NCBI GenBank assembly: GCA_038496445.1
Contig: JALMLS010000450.1
Span: 204,603-268,602, forward strand
Length of the DNA stretch: 64,000 nt
Reading direction: 5' to 3'
Source of the DNA: Trichosphaerium sp. ATCC 40318
Taxonomy: Eukaryota > Discosea > Flabellinia > Trichosidae
Below the pieces are notes generated by a model that saw nothing but the letters and a program-made list of their open reading frames with translations, had not been told where the DNA came from and did not search any database. This document shows, piece after piece, positions 1-11,400 of the stretch (the stretch's first letter is position 1; each line of letters begins with the position of its first letter). Position numbers and translations under genes: made by a program.

Positions 1-137
1 TTGATAAATAAAAACGTTCGTCGATTGAGCGAAGATTTTCAGTGTAAAACACGCGGTTTTGTACCAAGAGCTATCACAGGTGTTTCCTGTAGTGAACCAA
101 AAAAACTTGTGCGAGAAAAATTCGCACGTGACCTAAA

Positions 138-721
138 TTAGGCAATGAGACATAAGTCTTGAAATAATAGCACGAACTCATCTTTGAGCACCAAAGAACT
201 GTTTTCAAAAGTCACGGTATTAAACTCTACTAAGCAGTTCCCTGAAACATCAAACAGTACTAAAGTACACGTGAGTATTATGGTCACTTAGTTATTACGT
301 ACAATCGCTTTCTGGACCTTTAAATGTTATATCCTCAAAAGAAATATCACCACACATTACATCTAACACGGGGTGAGGCTTTATGAGAACCAATCGCGTA
401 AAATACGTGAGAATGCTTACGTATAGTAGAATAAACCTCCATTATGGTATTTACGCCCAAAAAATGGATACTGATGTGCGGAGGTAAGCAGAGCGGCATT
501 AAGGCTTCTATTGTAATATATCCATGTAGAGCAATTGTATTTTCACTTTCATTTTTCATCAAAACCAAATCAATAGCACGCTGTATAGTACTACAAGGTG
601 GGGATGTGTTGTCGCAAGTGTCATTACCCATCTCATTTACGTCTATTCTGTGACAATGAGCGCTGCTCGGCAACGTAGAAAGCACAATAAAGTAAAGTGA
701 TATCGCATAAAGCGGTTCCAT
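138..721 (-). CDS. Secreted beta-helix-like protein, two exons, frame broken
   Basis: Reads leftward from an ATG at 721. Residues 1-22 form a hydrophobic signal peptide. A cysteine pair and the motif PPCSTIQRAID follow, typical of protist secreted proteins that go on into right-handed beta-helix repeats. Frame 1 stops at 347. A second frame across 320-405 reads LDVMCGDISFEDITFKG, a beta-helix-like rung, then meets a good GTACGT intron (242-302). The next exon reads on, with FNTVTFENSSL, to a TAA at 138-140. The shift between the two frames falls near 400-420, where I could not place an intron. It is therefore either a one-base lesion or sequence error, or an unusual intron. The function is unknown; an extracellular or surface location is inferred. 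Confidence 0.5.
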
Positions 722-1318
722 TGAGGCACGTGACTTTGGTAAGAATTCAACAATTTTCTTGAAACGGGACGGTTTGGGACGTTTCTGTAACAGCGCTTTA
801 TACTTAAACGTACCCGGGTAGAAGAATACTTATTAAGTTGTATTCAAACAATGCAAAACAGTGAACATGTGATTCAGTTTTAGCTCATAACAAAGTAGCT
901 TTATTTGAACAAAATTTGCCTGCAGCCGCCATGGCTACTATATAAACACCTCCCTTGCCAACTGTAGCCGTTTTTATTTAAATAACTGATTAGTACAATT
1001 GTAGCGCAATTCACTGGCAAGGTTGGTTGACGCTCGAATTGTTACATGTATCCAGTAATATCGCGAAAATCTAAAAGACACATGTCACTTCTTTATTATT
1101 TTTTGGGTTGGCGCTTAGGAGACCATGGGAGTTGATGTATCTAACACCAAGTGTGAATGCTTACTGCATTGGCAGATTTATTTGAAGAACTTAAGCAAGT
1201 TAGCGCATGAAGCACCCAAGAACGCAACAGCGTTGGCGTTATAATTATTGCGTGCGATCAATGCGTTTGCGAGCGGAAAACTAGTTGTTGAGGGTTTGAT
1301 CGCACAATATATAACTAG
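722..1318. promoter_or_regulatory. Divergent intergenic region
   Basis: This gap separates two divergently transcribed genes, so it should hold both promoters. A CACGTG palindrome lies just upstream of the minus-strand start (about 727-732). I saw no clear TATA pattern and no credible coding exon. Confidence 0.35.
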
Positions 1319-3447
1319 ATGAGTACCGCAGTACTTAGAGAAGATGAAATAACAATAAACATCTCCTGGCAAGACCAAACCCCACAAGGCTCTCAGTTAG
1401 CACTAGATTCTACTGCAATAATATTTGATGGCGCTGGAAACGCTTTAGAGGCTGTATGACCGCTTATTCATAATTTTTTTGTTAAAATACACTTAGGTGT
1501 ACTTTAATAAGCCGCAAAATACTCAAAACAGCATAAGACATAGTCGATCGTACGAGAAAGGTACGTTGTAAAAAGAATAAACGTACTCATTACAAAACTG
1601 TCTATTTTAACGTGATTTAGACTTAGAACATACTGAATCAATTGTATTATGCCCACCGACGCTTCCCAAGAATGCCAGGGCAATAGCAATCGTGCTGAAC
1701 AATTTTGTTGGTGAAACATTTAGGTATTATTCGTCACGTGCTTTGACAATCCATTTTTCTTTTCAAAAAAACCTAAACTTTCATTCTTTAGCGTCGTTGG
1801 TGAGTGTGCTGTAACTATAGACGATGGAAAAGAATTAACTAGATTTACACATCCCTGTTGTGGGATGCACAGTGCAGTATTTATAGGTGTAGCGCTTCTG
1901 TAAGTGAAAATTCCATGTAACCTTTTGGCTCTTTTTGGATTTAAAGTTTTAACTGTTTTTTTGACGCTATAAAACTGATGTTATCAAAGGCAACCTGGCT
2001 ACGGAAATTGGTCATTTCATACACGTTGGCATTTCATGCAAGGGTCAGCGTTTGATGTCCTTATTCCTGAGATATTGGTAAAACTAAAACAGGATTTACC
2101 AAGTATTAAAGATGACGCTGTCATTTATTTTTTGAAATCTCAAGAGCTTACAAAAGTACGTTTTTATCAATGGTTTATGTTTATTACTATCCCTTCGCAA
2201 ACGCCCGTTAAATTAGCATTTAATGAAGAATTTTAATAGGACGATGTTCATAAATTAGATGAACGACTTTGGCTTAGTAGTATTAATGTTTCTCTTGCGT
2301 GGTCTATGAAGAATGATATTGACTTGATAGATCTTGATGCTTCTTGCGTACTTTTCGATGGAAGGGGTAGATATATTGAAGGTGTATTTTATGGAAAGTT
2401 AAAGAATAGAAATAGCTCTATTTCTCATAATGGAGATAATATAACAACACACTCTGATGATAGTAACGAAGTAGTATGATTTTTTTTATTTGTTTTTTTT
2501 GTTGACAACCACCTTCGTTGCACTCATGCCTTTTTATAGATTCATGTTAATTTACGGTGTGTTCCTGAAGAAGTCCGAACGCTTGTATTTTGTTTAAATT
2601 GTTATGGTCTTATTCCGTTCAAGCACGTGATGTCGTATTTTTATAGTGAATGGTTTTTAGTTAATATTTATGTTAGGGACGTTGTATCTACCATTATTCG
2701 TGTTTCAGATAGCTCTGATGGACAAGGTGATTTTACAATACGAAGGAGTTAATAATTGTTATTGATACCGTTTAGAACAAACGCGGTTTGAGTTAGAATC
2801 TGCTGGAAAACACACAGCAATGATAATGGCAGCAGTATGTATACTTTCTATTGGAGGTATTAAATTAATACTTGTTCCCAGTTGAGCCGTAGTGGTGATG
2901 GATGGTCATTTCTTCCTGTAGGAACTCCTGCAAAAGGTATTGTATCTATTATAACTTGATTGATGTATCTAATACAATGTAGGGAGGACTTTTCAAGATA
3001 TAATGCCTAAAATAAAATCTACAGTAAAAAGTGTATTAAAACGAGAAAAACCACCTTGGTTCGCGTTCATTTTTCGAACAAATAATGCTATCTCGTATAA
3101 CTAATTGTGGATTTAGGGACGCTGATGACTCTTCAGAAAATTGTATACTATGTTTGAAGAAATTCACAATACTTGAAAGAAGGGTACGTGCAATGAAATG
3201 AAAGAAATGCCATTAAAAAACCGAAGAGGATTTTTTTGTTCTTTGTTTAATCAAATCCGTTGAACTCATATTTATGTAGCATCATTGCCGCGCCTGTGGT
3301 AAAATATGTTGCCAGGAATGCTCACAACAAAAGAGACCTGTATTAAAGTGGGGATATGATGCTCCAGTAAGAGTTTGTGATAAATGCTATTCAATGAATG
3401 AGGCCTTGAAGTATGGCCAAGAAGATGACAGGAGAAAATTCGTTTAA
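1319..3447 (+). CDS. Tandem TerD-domain protein with C-terminal FYVE zinc finger
   Basis: About 490 residues in roughly twelve exons. The ATG at 1319 has an in-frame TAG directly before it. The first TerD-like domain (about 1340-1900) has LALDSTAIIFDGAG but lacks the GDN calcium-site motif. The second (about 2238-2950) is more canonical: DLIDLDASCVLFD, SSISHNGDN, then GKHTAMIMAALSRSGDGWSF after splicing. The last exons (3108-3183 and 3283-3447) form a FYVE finger: WDAD, C-x2-C, FTILERR, HHCRACGKICC, VCDKC. TerD domains bind calcium and belong to bacterial tellurite/stress membrane systems; FYVE fingers bind PI3P on endosomes. The protein is inferred to be a calcium-responsive endosomal factor. 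Introns such as 2155-2237 and 2477-2542 keep frame at every junction. Confidence 0.85.
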
Positions 3448-4215
3448 CAAAACAAACAAAAGAACACGAAAAAAAAATCCTTGTCAAATGGAATCATGTA
3501 CAGAAAATGAATTTATTTTTAGTCAGTCTTACCAAAAAAACTTTCGAAGAAAGAAATATCAATGTTATTTTTCAGCTCTATTTACTCAACTTTCTTGCTT
3601 TTTTTTTGCGTTGGATTGCACTTTATATCTGATTTTGAAAAGGACTAACAACTGTATCTGTCTAATTTTTTTTGACACATGTCATTTGGTGACACGCAAA
3701 AATTTTTCAGTCCTGAGTAAAAGAAAAGCTCAATAGTAGTTGTCAAAAATAAAACAACGATGGAAATACTGAAAAACATCTACGGGTCGTAAGTTGGGTT
3801 TTATTAGTAGCCATTATCGGGCAAAGATAGCATAGTGGTTGTAAACGCTAGTGCTTCAGCGCTTGGAAAACTGTTTGCAAGACGAAACGTTACTAATTTT
3901 ATCAGTAGCCTTGCAGCTCATTTGTTGTTTTGTCGCTGGGAACCGAACACAACGCTTGGCGTTAACGAAATAGCGCGGTATTAAGCGTTTTTGACTAAAA
4001 ATTAAAGAAGGAGGCATGTTACTTGCCTGTAGAGACGTATAATACCGTTTGTAACGCAAAGGTGGTGTCATAATATTCCCGATATAGCAATCACTCACTC
4101 TTACTCTTCCAACCTATAGTTGTGTTTATACAGCTCATATATAAACCCCGATTTTTCCCGTTAAGCTCACGTTATACTTCATTTTTCAAAATAAAAACGC
4201 ACCACGCATCCATAA
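3448..4215. other. Intergenic, no supported gene
   Basis: The gap lies between the TerD-FYVE gene and the filamin gene. An 80-codon minus-strand ORF (3856-4098) and a tRNA-like string near 3818-3885 were considered and not accepted. The right end should hold the filamin promoter. Nothing else is supported. Confidence 0.4.
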
Positions 4216-5410
4216 ATGTCGTCAAAAGACGGAGAGCTGGCTGGCTGGGTTAGGTCGCAGAAACGCGTATGCTTCCGATAAACTAACAAAACAAGCATTA
4301 TTACTCACCATTACCGTTTTAGGCGTTTACTGGGTGGTGTAACACTCACCTTACAGAACATGGCATTGAAGTGAAAGATTTACAAAAAGACTTTGAAAAT
4401 GGTCTAGTGCTTATAGCACTACTGGAGGTACTAACAAACCTCCAATATCAATATAACGGTTCGATAGGAAATATCATCGCTCCCGTTTCCCAAATACAAC
4501 AAAAAACCGCGAATGCGCATGCAATACATGGAAAACATTGGAAAAGTACGGTTTTACGCGTTAGTTTGTAGAGTTGACACCATCTTTTTTGTAGGCGCTT
4601 AATTTTATAAAAGCGCAGGGTCTCCAACTTGTAAATATTGGTATGGTGCTGCACTGACGATGCAAATTCCACGTGGATGTCTGAAAACTGAGTATTAAAA
4701 TTTTGTGTTAGGCCCTCAGGATGTTGTCGATGGCAACTTAAAACTGATTTTGGGTATGATTTGGTACGTTTTAATGATTTTTTGTACTCATTCTGCATAT
4801 TCACGCTGGATAGGACCCTTATCTTAAGGTATCACATTAGTAAGGTACGTAAACGCGTTTTTAAGCTTATTCTGTAGTTTATCTTTTCATTTACCCAAAA
4901 AAGAATAAGTTTTAGAAAACTTCTCGATCTGTACTTGAGAAAGCGAGTTTTTTTCTACACTTCTCTTGATTAGATAAAACAAGTTCCTAACGTGTAGTTA
5001 TAGGGAGGTAAAGACGGGAAAGCGCTTAGTAAATCCGATGTCGTTACTTGGTTAAAAGAACATCTAGACGGTTACGATGTGCCTGTCAAAGGCCTTAAAT
5101 CAGGGTATAGTCTATATACTACGCGTATAGTAGCTAAATACGTTTAGTTGGCAAGATGGTAGAGTTTTCACGGCGCTTGTCGATAGTATGCAACCGGGTA
5201 TTTGTCCACTCGATGAAATGACCGGAGACCCATATAAAGATGTCGATAAGGCTATGAACAAAGCAAGGGACGAATTAGGCGTTCCGAAGATTTTAGAACC
5301 AGAAGATATAATCGATCACCCTGATGAGCTTGCTATGATAACTTACATCTCCTACTTTCAACAAGAGCATGTGAAAGCGGAAATAAGAGAAGAAGAAGCG
5401 CTAGAGTCCG
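4216..5410 (+). other. Filamin actin-binding domain (tandem CH)
   Basis: Two calponin-homology domains spread over several short exons; acceptors at about 4322, 4593, 4705, 4811, 5006 and 5148 all keep frame. The CH1 actin-binding signature DFENGLVLIALLE and the CH2 signature DGRVFTALVDSM are intact, so F-actin binding is expected. The exon 5188-5410 ends in EREEEAL-like acidic sequence before the first Ig repeat. Confidence 0.88.
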
Positions 5411-8400
5411 CTCCAACATCACGTACGCGCAATATTCAGTTGTTTTCCCAAATAGGATAAAGAGTTTTAAACGAAATCTTTGCTGTTGTTAGTGTTTGTT
5501 TTATACGTTTTTGAAAGCTTGAGAATATTGCTAACGTTTTATCTAGCTCCGGATGTAAAAATTACTCTTCCGAAAAAAATCGTTGCTGGTGAAGAGGCTG
5601 TTGCGTCCCTAGCTATCACTGATAGCGAAAGTGGCGAAAATGTAACTGCGGAAGATCTGGATGAAATTACAGCCGAGGTTGGTGGTAAACCGTTAAAATT
5701 GGAGATAGCCGAAGATGGCTCAATCATTGCGAAGTTTACACCTTTGGAACCTGGTAAACAACTTCTTAAAATTAATCAAGGAGACGACACTCTGGCTAGC
5801 ATGGAGTTTGACGCTCTAGCACCTCCAGGTATACGAAACCAAGAATGTTGTGTTATGTAGCTTAATGTTACCTTAGAGCCAATATGTAAGGTGTTATCAA
5901 TGCCTGAAGTTATGAGAGCCGGAGAAGAAATTGTTTGTGAGCTTGCTGTTGTGGATAAGCTATCCTCAGAACCTATTCCTTTCGAGGTAGCTTCGCTTGT
6001 TTCAGATATCCCAGGCGCCGAGGCTCTTTCCTTAGAACCTGGTACTGGTGCTGAGCCAAGCGTAGTATTGAAGTTTGTACTACCAGAACCTGGTACGTTT
6101 TGTGTTTGGTGGTCAGTATATAGTTTATTAATTGTGAGGTGTAGGTGATAACCAAATCAAACTGAACCTCAACCAGGATGGAAAAGATTACCCTGTACTA
6201 GATAAGCCTATTAGTGTGCTACCTCCAATAAGTGCGCTTTTTTAATACTGTATTTTTGGATTTTGTTGACACCTTCTCAGCATTGGAAGCCGATGTACAA
6301 GGGGTAGATGGAAAGTTAGTTAAAGGAGAACCAGTGGCAATTGCTATTGCCTTATCTGAAAAGAATGATCAACTCGTTGATATCGATACAGATAAAATCT
6401 CTGTACAAATACTGGGTACTGAACAAGTTATTCCTGTCACCATAGACGACAGTGGTGCTTATGTTGCCACTATTCCTATGGATGTTGAAGGTCAACATGA
6501 ACTTGTTGTCTCTTATGATGATAAACCAGTATCATCAAAAAAAATCACAGTAGACCTTCCTCTTCGTAAGTTTTAGTACAAACGTTGTGCTGTGAACGCT
6601 TACTCTTATTAAGGTGTTGAGGCTAATTTATCTGAAGTGCCTACCATGTTCTTTGCGGAGGCTGACAGCGAAATTGAAGTTAAAGTTGAAGCTTTTAATG
6701 GAGATCTAGATAAAGATGCTATTTCTGCAGTACTGTGTGACGAGGACGGAAACGAGACACAAATTCCTGTTGTTGCTACAGACAACCCTCAAGTATTCTC
6801 AATGACTTTTGCTCCTCCAACGGCCGGTAATAACGCACTTGTCGTAAAATATAATGACGATGAGCTTGTTAAGCATGAATTTGCTGTAGAACCAAAGAAG
6901 CGCACGTCAAAGTTTTGTTGATACTTTATTGTTTTAACAACAGCTTTAGAAGTCGTAGCAAAAATTGATGTAACACCAGATGAGGCAAAGACTGGCAGCG
7001 AGTTGTTGGTTACTCTTGCTCTTGAAGAAGCTAATGGTCATCCATTTGACACTGATGGATGTCTTACTGTTGCTGTAAAAGGACCAGAAACTCCCTCTCT
7101 TGAAGTAAAGAAACAAGATGACGGCACATACACTGCTACCTTTGCAGTTAACGAACCTGGAGAGTATGAAATCGAAGCAACATACGATGATGAACCAGTT
7201 GGCGGTAGAACAGTTGTTATTGAACTACCTCTTCGTAAGTTTCTTAATATATTGGTAAAACCAAGCTAAATTGGATTTTTAAGGTGTTGAAGCTACTATG
7301 CACGATGCTGATAAGCCACTCATTGAAGGTGATGATGCCGAACTTGAAGTTGGTATCCAGGCGTTTAATGGTAAAGAAGATGATAGCTTATTGTCTGCTT
7401 CTGTTCTTGACTCTGAAGGAAATGAAACCCCTTTGGATATCGTAAGAAAAGGAGATAGTATTGTTATGGCTTTTAAACCTTCTTCTCTTGGTTCAAGTAC
7501 CTTGAAGTTGCAATACGATGGTGAAGATATTTTAACCCACGAAGCAACAATTGAGCCAAAAATAAGTACGTTATTTGAACACATGTATTGTACACACTGT
7601 TGATTTTGTCATTTAGGTATTGAAGCAGCATTAACTGTACCGGATGAAATTGTAGTCGGTAAAGAGTGCCCATTGACTGTTGAGTTTACAGAAGCTAACA
7701 ATCGCGAATTTGATGTTGAACCTGAAAAACTTGAAGTTGCGCTTGTTGGTCCCACAACAACTACATTACAAGTACCTACAACTGATGCTGAAGGACCTAT
7801 ATCTCTTTCATTCACACCTGAAGATGCTGGTCCATTCAAGTTAGTCGTTTCATACGATAAGGAAGAAATAGGAAGTAAAGACATCGAAATCTCCTTACCT
7901 ATGAGTACGTGCTATTGCAATTAATTGCTTGTTAAGTTCTTTTTTGCAGCTGTTGATGTTTCAGTAACCGAAGCACCTACTACTTATATGGTGGATAGCG
8001 AAGCAACTGTTGAACTTGAGGTTAAGGCGAAGAATGGCGAACTTGACGACAGTCTCTTGACAGCTTCTATTACGGATGCGGAAGGCAATACAAAACAGCT
8101 GGATGTAGTAAAGAAGGAGGGTTCTGATGACCAGTACACCATTGCACTCACTCCTGATGTTGAAGGCGATGGTGTTTTGACTGTAGCATACAATGACGAA
8201 CCATTGTTGAAGCACGAGTGCTCATTTGAACCAAAGAAAGGTACACATCTTTTTTATCAACATCAACAATAATATTGACTGTATTCGTAGCCATATCTGC
8301 TGAGGTAGATGTAACACCTGACGGTGTTACTGTTGGTAAAAAAGCAAGTGTTATAGTAAAGCTATCAGAGCTTCACGAACGTCCTCTAGATAGCTCTGAG

Positions 8401-11400
8401 ATGGCAAACATTGTTATAGAGTTGAAAGCTCCTGAAGGATCAAAAGCTAAATTAGGCAAATTGAAACAAGGAAAAGATCAGCAGTTGACAACTTCTTTTA
8501 AACCTGATGTACCTGGATCTTTCGAATTATCAGTTTCTTCTAATGGAGAAAATATTGGAGGTCGTAAAGTACAGATTGAATTACCTTTCCGTACGTGACA
8601 TGCTTTTTTTTCTTTCCGTCAATGTTTGTCAACTTATAATTTCGTAGGAGTTGAGGTTGATTTATGCGAAGCACCAACAGTTTTGTTCGCTGGCAATGAG
8701 ACCACATGGGAAATTGAAGTCAAGGCATTCAATGGAGAATGTGATCCTTCATTGCTGAAGGCTACAATAGTTAACCCTGATGGTACAACTAACGAGCCTA
8801 AAGTAATAAAGAATGATGACTCAGAAGAACAATATTCTATCACATTCACACCAACTGTTATTGGTGCTTCTCAAGTATCTATTGAATATGAAGGAAACCC
8901 AGAATTAGAATTTGTTTGCATGGTAGAACCTAAGAAAGGTACTGTCGAACGAAGAAAAGCATCTCAATGCTGTTGTTAACTTTTATCTTTAGAAATTGTG
9001 GCAAAGGTTGATATTACTCCAGACAATGTAGTTGTTGGTGATACTGCCAATGTATCTGTTGCTTTAACAGAAGCCAATGATCGCAGTATCGAACCTGATG
9101 TTCAAAAACTCAGTGTTACTGTTACTGCACCTGAAGGCTCTCAAGTACCACTTCTTTGTGCAGTTGAACAGCAAGAAGACGGTACATTCACAGTATCATT
9201 CAAACCGGAAGAGAACGGTACATATGAAGTCAGTGTGTCCTATGACGATGACAAGATCGGTGGACGAACATTGCAAGTTGAGTTGCCTTTCCGTACGCTT
9301 GCTTAAGTTTTGTTCTGTTGTTATACTAACAAATACGTACAGGTATTACTGCAGAGGTTGTTGAAGCACCTACCATGGTATTTACCGAATGTGAGACTTC
9401 TGTTGAGGTTAAGGTCGAAGCTTTTAATGGTGTCTGCGACGAAGCGCTACTATCAGCGAAGATTGAAGATCCTGAAGGAAATACGCAAAAAATTCCTATT
9501 ACAAAGAACGAGGATCAAGAACAGCAATACGCTGTTACTTTTACTCCTTCGGCAGTTGGAGAAAATGTCGTCACTGTACTATACAATGGAGAACCTATAA
9601 TGACGCATAAGTGCGCAGTTGAGCCAAAGAAAGGTACTATTCTTCTTTTGAAAGTTCGCTTCCTTACTTACCTTTTACCAGAAATTTCGGCTTCTATTGA
9701 CATCACACCTGATGATGTTGTCACTGGAGATACTGCTTGTATCAAGGTGACTCTAAAAGAGAACAAAGGGCTTCCATTCGAGCCAGAGGTAGAGAAGCTT
9801 CGCGTTTCTCTCTCAACTCAACCGGAAGGTGCTGATTGCACTTTGAGCGATATTGACGCCAAAGAAGATGGCTCTTTTGAAGTGACTTTCGCGCCTGAAC
9901 TCGCTGGTCCATATGAGATAAGTGTTGCCTATGATAGCGAAAAAGTAGGTGGCAGAGAAATAGAAGTAGCCTTGCCTATCCGTACGTGAATATCTTTGTT
10001 TTGTAGTATTTCTAAGGTTCTCACAATGTGTTGCAGAGTTGACAGCTGAAGTCTCAGTATCTCCAGATACGATTGTTGTAGGTGAAGATGCAACTGTTGA
10101 CGTTACGGTAAAAGAAGTTTACGAGCGCCCACTTGCTTCTACAGAGCTCGATAAAGTAACTATCGCAGTGAACGGTCCTGAAGGGTCTGCAGCTGAGATT
10201 CAAGATGTTAAAAACGAAGGAGATGCTTTCAAAGCTGTATTTACACCTGACTTACCTGGTGATTTCAAGGTAATAGTATCCTTTGGTGATGACAAGGTCG
10301 GCGAAAGCACTGTTAGTGTCGAGCTGCCATTACGTAAGTAGTAAACCTGTTTACGCTATTTTAACTTTCTTAGGTGTGGAAGCTACCTTTTGTGAAGCAC
10401 CAACTGTACTATTTGCAGAATGTCCAACAACTCTTGAAGTAAAGGTAAAAGCATTTAACGGTGACTGTGATACCGCTCTACTGTCAGCAAGCGTTGCTGA
10501 TCCAGAAGGCAATGTGTCAACACTACCAATCACCAAGAATGACGATAAAGAAGATCAATTTACAATTGAATTTACTCCTTCATCTGTTGGTGACAACAAA
10601 GTATCTGTAAAATACGGTGACGATCCAGTTCTTGAACAATCATTCAATGTTGAACCAAAGAAAGGTACGTTTACATTACTTTTGTACATTCTTCTTCGTT
10701 TACTTACAAATACGATTAGAAGTTGTCGCTTCACTTGATGTTACACCAGATAATGTTGTTGTCGGTGATGACACTCATGTTAAAATATCATTGAACGAAT
10801 CAAGCGGTCGTGATATTGACATTGATTCTGATAAATTGGTTGTAACATTGAAACATCCAGATGGTACCACAACAACACTTGAACCTCGTCAACAAGAAGA
10901 TGGATCATTTGATGCATCTTTCTCACCTGACAGTGATGGTGATTATGATATTGACGTATCTTACGATGATGAGAAAGTCGGAGGAAGATCAGTTCAAGTT
11001 GACAAACCACTCAGTATGCTTACGCCCTTATAATTTTATTACACTATTTTCATGCTTACAAGTCATAGAATTGGAAGTTTCTCTCATTGAAGTTCCAACT
11101 GTCTTATTTGTTGATGCACCAACAACTCTTGAAGTTGACGTTAAAGCCACTAATGGAGATTGCGATGCTACGCTATTAACAGCAACGATTGCTGATCCAG
11201 AAGGCAACGTTCAACAGGTTCCAGTTGAGAAAAACAATGAAAAAGAAGGCGATCAATTTACCCTTACCTTCACGCCTTCTCTCCCTGGAGACTCGAAACT
11301 CACGCTCCAATATGCCAAGAAGCCAGTGTTGGAGCATACATGCACTGCAGAGCACAAGAAAGGTAATATAGAATATAATTTACGCTGAGATCTGATTCGA

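Noticed and set aside
3413-3736. Plus-strand 107-codon ORF
   Set aside because: It overlaps the FYVE exons in another frame and continues into AT-rich flank; the FYVE frame explains the conserved cysteines.
3818-3885. tRNA-like string (TAGCATAGTGGTTGTAAACG)
   Set aside because: The A-box-like part is present but no 7-base anticodon loop with a matching stem or B box can be drawn.
3856-4098. 80-codon minus-strand ORF upstream of the filamin gene
   Set aside because: No signal peptide, family motif or splice partner; composition looks random.
9077-9600. Plus-strand ORFs rich in Leu and Gln within the filamin gene
   Set aside because: Shadows of filamin exons in alternative frames, as are similar His/Met-rich ORFs near 10861, 12491, 12960 and 14556.
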